Assembly: GCA_963724705.1 (NCBI GenBank)
Contig: CAVRVS010000004.1
Span: forward strand, 1,178,001 to 1,242,000
Length of the DNA stretch: 64,000 bases
Direction: 5' to 3'
From: DASQPR01 sp963724705
GTDB lineage: Bacteria > Actinomycetota > Actinomycetes > Mycobacteriales > Micromonosporaceae
This document shows positions 59,030 through 64,000 of the stretch, piece after piece. The notes under the pieces were generated by a model that did not search any database, was not told the origin of the DNA, and worked only from the letters and a program-made list of their open reading frames with translations. The position numbers and the translations under genes are program-made. Position 1 is the stretch's first letter; the number at the start of each line of letters is the position of its first letter.

Positions 59030-61186
59030 TTAGGTCGCGGATCCCGCCAGCCGCGGCGTTGGCTCGCTCGGCACTGGACCCGGGCCGATCGCGCCGGACG
59101 GAGCCGGCGGCGCGAACCACGGCGCCAGGCCGAGCGCTAGAGCGAGCCCGATAGCGATCTGAGCCCAGAGCAGCCCGGCGTCCGCCAAGCCGGATGGCGT
59201 GCTCCGGACAGCGATCCGGCCGAACGGTCCACTGAGCACCGCACCGAGGCTGAGCATCGGTCCCTGCAAGGCGACCGTCGCGGCCGTAGCGACGACGCCC
59301 ACGGCACACCATCCGAAACCCTGACGTACGTCGTGGCCTGGGCGCCAGCGGACCAAAGCGACCAGCACGACAACGAGTGCCGGTTGGATGAAGAACGACG
59401 GGAACGGCCAGTAGAGCGCCCGTCGGACCGCGTCGCCATCCACGATGCCGACCAGGAACAGTGCCGTGTAGATGGCCAGGAAGATCCCGAGCGCTCGGCG
59501 GGACATCGGCGCCGGACGGCTCGCCCGGGCGGCGACGAACGCGGTGGCGACCAGTAGTGCTGCCACTCCGACGCTGGCGAGCGACAGCAAGGCCGGCGGT
59601 GATGTCGGCCCGATGGCACCGTACGCGGTCGGGATCCACGCGTGGTTGGCGAAGATGTCGCTGACCGACACGGCGGTCGGTGCGGCCATTGCGCCGATGA
59701 CAGCGACAGCGCCGAGAACGCGGCGACCGGATGTCTGCGACGTCGCAGGTCCGGGCATGCGTCCGCTCAACCACCACGCGGCCGCCGCGGCCACCGCACC
59801 GCAAGTCGCCAACGCAGTCCCGGCGGCGGCACCGGTCCACCCGGCGCGGACCGCGAACGCATCGATGGCGAGCAACGTCGCTCCCAGGCCGATCGTCGTC
59901 AGCGCGACCTGCCCTCGACCGACGCAGCACATCACAACTCCGAGCACGACCAGCAGTATCGCGGCGAACTGCACCTGCAACGCGTCGGACAGGAAGTCGT
60001 CCGGCGCCGCGCCGCCACGCGTCGTGGTGGCAGCCCAAATGGCAAGACCCAGGACGGTGACGGCGACAGCAAACGGGCGCAGTCCCCGCGGGAGCCAGCC
60101 GGCAGCCGCGTCCCGATCAGCCGTCGGCGCGGCCAGCTCAGCCGCGGTCACCGCTTGCGGTCGCTCGCGTAGCGCGGCCACGATGACAAACGCCGAGACC
60201 ATCAACAGCGGTGCGGCGACCCCGGCGCCCACTGGCAACAGCAAATTGAGCGCGGGGAACGCCTGATCGCTGCCGATCGACGCACTGCCGATCCGGGTCG
60301 TGCCGGCCGGGATCATGGGCCCGATGCCGGAGAACCCGTCCGGGAGGTACGACAAGGGGAGCCACAGCAGCCCCGAGCCGAGGCCGATATGCAGCGTCCC
60401 GGCGGCGCGTACGGACGCGACAAACGCGGCCACGTCGGCCGCGAGGACCGCACCGAGACCGGTCACCACCCACGCGGTCGTACGCCGTCCGGCGGCCGCT
60501 AGCCGGCGTCCGGCGGCAACGGCGACGATCATCACGATCGCCCACGCACCGATGGCCGCGACTCCTAGTGCCCGGACGAGTTCAAAGCTCGGCCCGTAGC
60601 CGTTGCCCTCGTGACGGGCGAGATAGACGAGATAGCTCGCGAGCGCCAGCGGGACGACCAGGACAATCGAGTGTTGGACTACGGCGGCCCTACCCGGTTG
60701 CGCTGATCCGATGGTCCCGCCGAAACGCCGGCCGATGAACACAGCGACCAGGCCCACAATCGCGAGCCCGACGACGTCCGTACCGACGTGGGCCGTGACG
60801 AACCACCATGTGGCCGGCTCGATGTCGTAGCGATTGTGGTTGATGAGCTGATTCGCCAGGTCGCCCATGCCGTCGGCGACGAACAATGCGAGAACGGCGA
60901 CGGCGAGTGAAAGCACAAGGTGGCGGGCGATGGCCCCGAGCGCCGCTCCCGCTCGCTTCCAACCGCGACCTATCGAGGTCCTCGGTTCGGTGGTCGGCGA
61001 GCAGGCGAGGCTCGACGCGAACGCGACCTGGCGCCAGACGCGGTGACCTGCGCTGGTATGCGGCTGCACCCGGAGCGTCGCAAGCTCGGCGCGCCATTCG
61101 CGCAGCAACGAGTCGGCCATGTCGGCCGGCCACCGACGCGCGGCCCGGCGTACCAACGCATCGGTGAGACGATCGAGCGCGCTCAC
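59030..61186 (-). CDS. Large multi-pass membrane protein paired with PadR
   Basis: This encodes 718 aa. Residues 1-75 are cytoplasmic: LTDALVRRAARRWPADMADSLLREWRAELATLR resembles the short helical prefix found on permease-like proteins encoded next to PadR regulators. About sixteen hydrophobic helices follow, with no recognisable transporter or enzyme motif. The start overlaps the padR stop by four bases (ATGA), so both are translated from one message. PadR-linked membrane proteins usually respond to membrane-active compounds, but the function of this one is unknown. Confidence 0.75.
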   Translation of the reverse strand: MSALDRLTDALVRRAARRWPADMADSLLREWRAELATLRVQPHTSAGHRVWRQVAFASSLACSPTTEPRTSIGRGWKRAGAALGAIARHLVLSLAVAVLALFVADGMGDLANQLINHNRYDIEPATWWFVTAHVGTDVVGLAIVGLVAVFIGRRFGGTIGSAQPGRAAVVQHSIVLVVPLALASYLVYLARHEGNGYGPSFELVRALGVAAIGAWAIVMIVAVAAGRRLAAAGRRTTAWVVTGLGAVLAADVAAFVASVRAAGTLHIGLGSGLLWLPLSYLPDGFSGIGPMIPAGTTRIGSASIGSDQAFPALNLLLPVGAGVAAPLLMVSAFVIVAALRERPQAVTAAELAAPTADRDAAAGWLPRGLRPFAVAVTVLGLAIWAATTTRGGAAPDDFLSDALQVQFAAILLVVLGVVMCCVGRGQVALTTIGLGATLLAIDAFAVRAGWTGAAAGTALATCGAVAAAAAWWLSGRMPGPATSQTSGRRVLGAVAVIGAMAAPTAVSVSDIFANHAWIPTAYGAIGPTSPPALLSLASVGVAALLVATAFVAARASRPAPMSRRALGIFLAIYTALFLVGIVDGDAVRRALYWPFPSFFIQPALVVVLVALVRWRPGHDVRQGFGWCAVGVVATAATVALQGPMLSLGAVLSGPFGRIAVRSTPSGLADAGLLWAQIAIGLALALGLAPWFAPPAPSGAIGPGPVPSEPTPRLAGSAT

Positions 61187-61512
61187 GCCTCACGCACCTT
61201 GCGCACGACGCCGGTCGCGCGGGACAGCTGTTGGTGCAGGACGGCGAGCTCCCGGCGCGCGGCGACGACGCCGTCCGGGGTAAGGCGGTAGTAGCGACGG
61301 TTCGGACGGCCTTCGGCGACGGGATCGATGTCTTCCCAATCCGCGCGCAGCCAACCGGCGCGCTCGAGACGGATGAGCATCGGGTAGAGGGTGCCGCTAG
61401 CCAGCGAGGTGTCACGCATGAGATCGAGGCCGTATCGCTCGGCCTCCGGGTCGGTGAGGAAGGCGGCGACCACTCTTGCGAGCGCGGTCGTCATGCGAAG
61501 GTCCCGGACCAT
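61183..61512 (-). CDS. PadR family transcriptional regulator
   Basis: This 109-aa protein is a small PadR-type winged helix: RVVAAFLTDPEAERYGLDLMRDTSLASGTLYPMLIRLERAGWLRADWED and RPNRRYYRLTPDGVVAARRELAVLHQQL. The motif SGTLYPMLIRLE is diagnostic of the recognition helix, and the NRRYYRLT wing follows. It belongs to the short PadR-s2 subgroup, with a truncated C-terminal helix. ATG 61512 is close to a TAGTTT box and a TAGT-N6-ACTA inverted repeat, suggesting autorepression. ATG 61494 is a possible alternative start. Confidence 0.9.
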   Translation of the reverse strand: MVRDLRMTTALARVVAAFLTDPEAERYGLDLMRDTSLASGTLYPMLIRLERAGWLRADWEDIDPVAEGRPNRRYYRLTPDGVVAARRELAVLHQQLSRATGVVRKVREA

Positions 61513-61525
61513 AGTCGCTAAACTA
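61512..61525 (-). promoter_or_regulatory. TAGT-N6-ACTA inverted repeat and -10 box TAGTTT at padR
   Basis: On the minus strand TAGTTT (61520-61525) lies seven bases before ATG 61512. The same bases form TAGT-N6-ACTA, overlapping the start codon. A PadR dimer bound there would block the promoter. Operator assignment is inference. Confidence 0.4.
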
Positions 61526-61630
61526 CATAGGGTCGGTCATCGTGTCCATAGCGTTGAAAGACATGACCTCCGGCCGAGACCAGCGGACGGCTTCGCGCGT
61601 CGTCAATCTGCGGTGTGGGGCGGGGCGTCG

Positions 61631-63217
61631 TCAGGCCACGGCCGTGTGAAGGATCCGCCCGAACACGTTCGCCGTTGCGTTCTGGACGCGGTGGTCGGTG
61701 TGGTGGAGTTTCCCCAGGGCCGAGGTCCAGTTCATCGTCGCCGCGACGAACACCATCGCCCCGCTGGCCATCTCGCACACACTGGTGTTCTGGATCTGCA
61801 GAGAGTCGTTCGACGCGTCTATGAATGGCGAGGCCGATAACAGCGTCTGCGTTGCGACGGCCGGACGGGGCGCGTTGGCGGCGAAGCCGTCGGCCTCCCC
61901 GCCGACGAGGGCAGCGAGCCGCTCGCCTTCCGCTACCCCGGTGCCTTTCCACATCCAGTGATCGGCGCGCCGGACGATCAGCGGGCATGGGATCGGGACG
62001 ATCCCGTTGTACTGCACGCCAAGCAAGCCCTGCTCGGCGCGTGCGGATCCGGGACCCATCAGCCGCCACTGCGTGGTCGCGCCGCTGGCGTCCGGTGTGG
62101 GATCGGGATCGGACTTGTAGCAATACATCGACCGCACCTCGCCCGCGGACGTCGGCCTGTCGCAGCGCACGTGCCAGTAGACGTTGTTGGCCGACATGTA
62201 CGCGAGGCTGGTCCCGCCGGCGACGGCGGCCGTGACTTGACGGCGCATCTCCTCGGACCAGTACTCATCGTGACCGCTGAAGACAACGCCCGCGTACTGG
62301 GACAGATCCAGGCGGCCACTGTGTAGATCGAGACTGGTCGCGTACGTCAGGTCATAGCCCTGGCGCTCGGCCCAGAACGCGAAACTCTGGTCCTCGTCGG
62401 CCCGGTGCGGCCAGCCGTTGTCGGCGAATGGGCGGTCGAACGACACGTGGACCGCCCGCTGCGTGTACGAGATGGCCGATGCGTCCCCTACGCCCGCGGC
62501 ACCAACGGCCTCCGGCAGATATCCGTAATACAGCGACTTGCCGACCCGGCGATCGAGCGGGAACTGGTTGTACGCCTGGTAAGTCGTGAACGGGACCACG
62601 ACAAGCAGGTCGGCGGGGCGATCGTCGCGGACGACGAACGGCACGTAGTTGCGATATCCGGCGGCCGACGTCATGACCCCCAGGTAGAGGCCGGACGTCC
62701 AGCTCGCCGGGGCCCGAACCGTCCACGATCTCGTCCATGGGCAGGTGATGGTACCGAAGTCGGGGTCGAGACGCGGCGATGGCTGACGCTTGCCGCGCAG
62801 CCTGGGGCTCGACATGACGTGCCGGGCGCCCGCGCCGGCATACCAACCAAACCGGTAGATGTCGATCGTGAACAGCTGTTCCTGATCGACCGACACATGA
62901 AAGTCGATCGACTCGCCGACGCGTACGCTCGTCTTCGACGTGAATCCCTTGATTTGTCCGACGTCGTCGGTCGACGAGCGCGTGTGATGCGAACCGATCC
63001 GCCACGCCGTAGACCCACGTCGCGCGTTTTCCGCCGGGATCACGTGGGAGGGGTGCGCCGCGTAGCGACGTGTCACCACACTCTTGCGCGCCACACGACT
63101 TTTGGCCGCTGCATCATTGCCGCCGGATTCCACGTATTCGTACCCGCCGAATGCTGCGGCGGCGGCAGCGCCGACGCCGAGGGCGCGCAGGAGGGCACGG
63201 CGAGACACGTCCGGCAT
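61631..63217 (-). CDS. Tat-exported N,N-dimethylformamidase beta-subunit-like protein
   Basis: This encodes 528 aa from ATG 63217 with GGAG seven bases upstream. The N-terminus is a twin-arginine signal (SRRALLRALG then AAAAAAF), so the folded protein is exported by the TatAC system encoded in this window. The mature part matches the dimethylformamidase beta-like domain: FHVSVDQEQLFTIDIYRFGWYAG, LYLGVMTSAAGYRNYVPFVVRDDRPADLLVVVPFTTYQAYNQFP, VVFSGHDEYWSEEMRRQVTAAVAGGTSLAYMSANNVYWHVR and a C-terminal MVFVAATMNWTSAL. A true amidase role is not proven for these secreted homologues. Confidence 0.85.
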   Translation of the reverse strand: MPDVSRRALLRALGVGAAAAAAFGGYEYVESGGNDAAAKSRVARKSVVTRRYAAHPSHVIPAENARRGSTAWRIGSHHTRSSTDDVGQIKGFTSKTSVRVGESIDFHVSVDQEQLFTIDIYRFGWYAGAGARHVMSSPRLRGKRQPSPRLDPDFGTITCPWTRSWTVRAPASWTSGLYLGVMTSAAGYRNYVPFVVRDDRPADLLVVVPFTTYQAYNQFPLDRRVGKSLYYGYLPEAVGAAGVGDASAISYTQRAVHVSFDRPFADNGWPHRADEDQSFAFWAERQGYDLTYATSLDLHSGRLDLSQYAGVVFSGHDEYWSEEMRRQVTAAVAGGTSLAYMSANNVYWHVRCDRPTSAGEVRSMYCYKSDPDPTPDASGATTQWRLMGPGSARAEQGLLGVQYNGIVPIPCPLIVRRADHWMWKGTGVAEGERLAALVGGEADGFAANAPRPAVATQTLLSASPFIDASNDSLQIQNTSVCEMASGAMVFVAATMNWTSALGKLHHTDHRVQNATANVFGRILHTAVA

Positions 63218-63471
63218 TGAGTCGCTCCAGCCATCGCCAGCCGGTCGCACGGCGGCGAGATCACGTGGGGGAGAGTTAATCAGGTCCACTTGCGGTCGAG
63301 CGCACCACATGCTACGCGCGCCGAGGCGGATCCGCGGTCCCGAAACGCTGTGACCTGGATCGGTGCGCTCATCGGGTTCACAGGGTGCGCCATGACCTCC
63401 CACACGTTCGTGTTACGTCGGTCGTTGCTGCTTCGTCACTGCTATGACGGATGGGACGGAGGAAGGTAACC

Positions 63472-64000
63472 GTGGACGAGCACGATGTTCTGGCGGAACG
63501 GTTCGAGGCGAGTCGCAGCCACCTTCGCGCGGTGGCGTACCGGATGCTCGGTTCGCTGAGCGAGGCCGACGACGCGGTCCAGGAGGCGTGGCTCCGGCTG
63601 AGCCGCACCGACACGAGCGACGTGGCCAACCTGCGCGGATGGCTCACCACCGTCGTCGGCCGGGTGTGCCTCGACATGCTGCGCTCGCGTACGTCACGGC
63701 GGGAGGATCCGCTGGAGGCGTACGTCCCGGACCCGATCGTTGGCCCGGTGACCGGAAGTGACCCCGAGCAGCAGGCCGTCCTGGCCGACTCGGTCGGCCT
63801 CGCGCTTCTCGTCGTGTTGGAGACACTCACGCCGGCCGAGCGGCTGGCGTTCGTCCTGCACGACATGTTCGCGATCCCGTTCGATGAGATCGGTCCGATC
63901 GTGGACCGTTCGCCGGACGCCGCGAAGATGCTGGCCAGCCGGGCTCGCCAACGTATCCGTGGTGCACCCACGACTCCGGACAGCGATATTCCTCGCCAGC
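63472..64000 (+). CDS. SigJ-like ECF sigma factor, partial (C-terminus beyond window)
   Basis: From GTG 63472, preceded by GGAGGAAGG, 176 residues are visible. Sigma-2 is FEASRSHLRAVAYRMLGSLSEADDAVQEAWLRL and sigma-4 is LTPAERLAFVLHDMFAIPFDEIGPIVDRSPDAAKMLASRARQRI. The FVLHDMFA motif is typical of the SigJ/ECF41-like group, whose members carry a C-terminal SnoaL-like extension that would lie outside this window. It is divergent from the dimethylformamidase-like gene across 254 bp with no other recognised feature. Confidence 0.9.
   Translation, partial: MDEHDVLAERFEASRSHLRAVAYRMLGSLSEADDAVQEAWLRLSRTDTSDVANLRGWLTTVVGRVCLDMLRSRTSRREDPLEAYVPDPIVGPVTGSDPEQQAVLADSVGLALLVVLETLTPAERLAFVLHDMFAIPFDEIGPIVDRSPDAAKMLASRARQRIRGAPTTPDSDIPRQ

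Noticed and set aside
1..64000. tRNA, rRNA, CRISPR arrays, prophage or IS transposase genes
   Set aside because: Gaps between genes were read on both strands and none showed a cloverleaf with CCA-type ends, spaced direct repeats or transposase motifs; very degenerate remnants could be missed by eye.

Overview
The window is high-GC DNA (about 70% by eye) packed with short-gap genes. It carries a complete Pup-proteasome locus, mycothiol ligase mshC, an F420-type luciferase-fold oxidoreductase, and several families found almost only in Actinobacteria (DUF3090, SCO1664, DUF5703, DUF3866, SCO6745, MSMEG_4193-like phosphatase). It is therefore chromosomal DNA of an actinomycete; I cannot name the order or genus. 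No rRNA, tRNA, CRISPR array, phage or IS transposase was seen.

Layout. 0-7 kb: mixed metabolic genes (SCO6745, DUF1990, DUF1684, M20 hydrolase, DUF5703, aldo-keto reductase, LLM oxidoreductase). 7-13 kb: a conserved actinobacterial run, uppP - histidine phosphatase - DUF3090 - SCO1664 - mshC, then a chromate transporter. 13-24 kb: accessory genes including DinB, nitrilase, YdeI, GntR, an AraC/hydrolase pair, PAC2, aminotransferase, a metallo-beta-lactamase-fold lactonase and HAD. 24-41.5 kb: the core region, with a RecB-like nuclease, site-2 protease, trmI, ferredoxin, arc(mpa), dop, pup, prcB, prcA, pafA, a 51-aa membrane peptide, DUF3866, pafB, pafC, a coiled-coil membrane protein, tatA and tatC. 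41.6-55 kb: an unknown anchored protein, a diacylglycerol-kinase-like enzyme, HAD, helY, an MHYT protein, a 5'-3' exonuclease, M24 peptidase, acyl-CoA dehydrogenase, SDR, VOC and PPK2. 55-64 kb: an asparagine-synthase-like protein with a low-GC leader region, Lrp, a phosphatase, CsbD, a PadR/membrane-protein pair, a Tat-exported dimethylformamidase-like protein and the start of a SigJ-like sigma factor.

How it works together. Dop deamidates Pup (C-terminal GGQ), PafA ligates it to substrates, and ARC unfolds pupylated proteins into the PrcA/PrcB core. PafB/PafC are WYL regulators of the DNA-damage response. TatA/TatC export folded proteins such as the twin-arginine protein at the right end.

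Two properties run through the window. First, at least 20 start codons have a TANNNT -10 box only 6-8 nt upstream, the arrangement expected for leaderless mRNAs. Second, eight genes carry apparent single-base insertions (13 in all, mostly between 3 and 12.1 kb). Because these hit genes that are otherwise perfectly conserved, consensus sequencing error is the leading explanation; genes typed 'pseudogene' below are broken only in the sequence as given.
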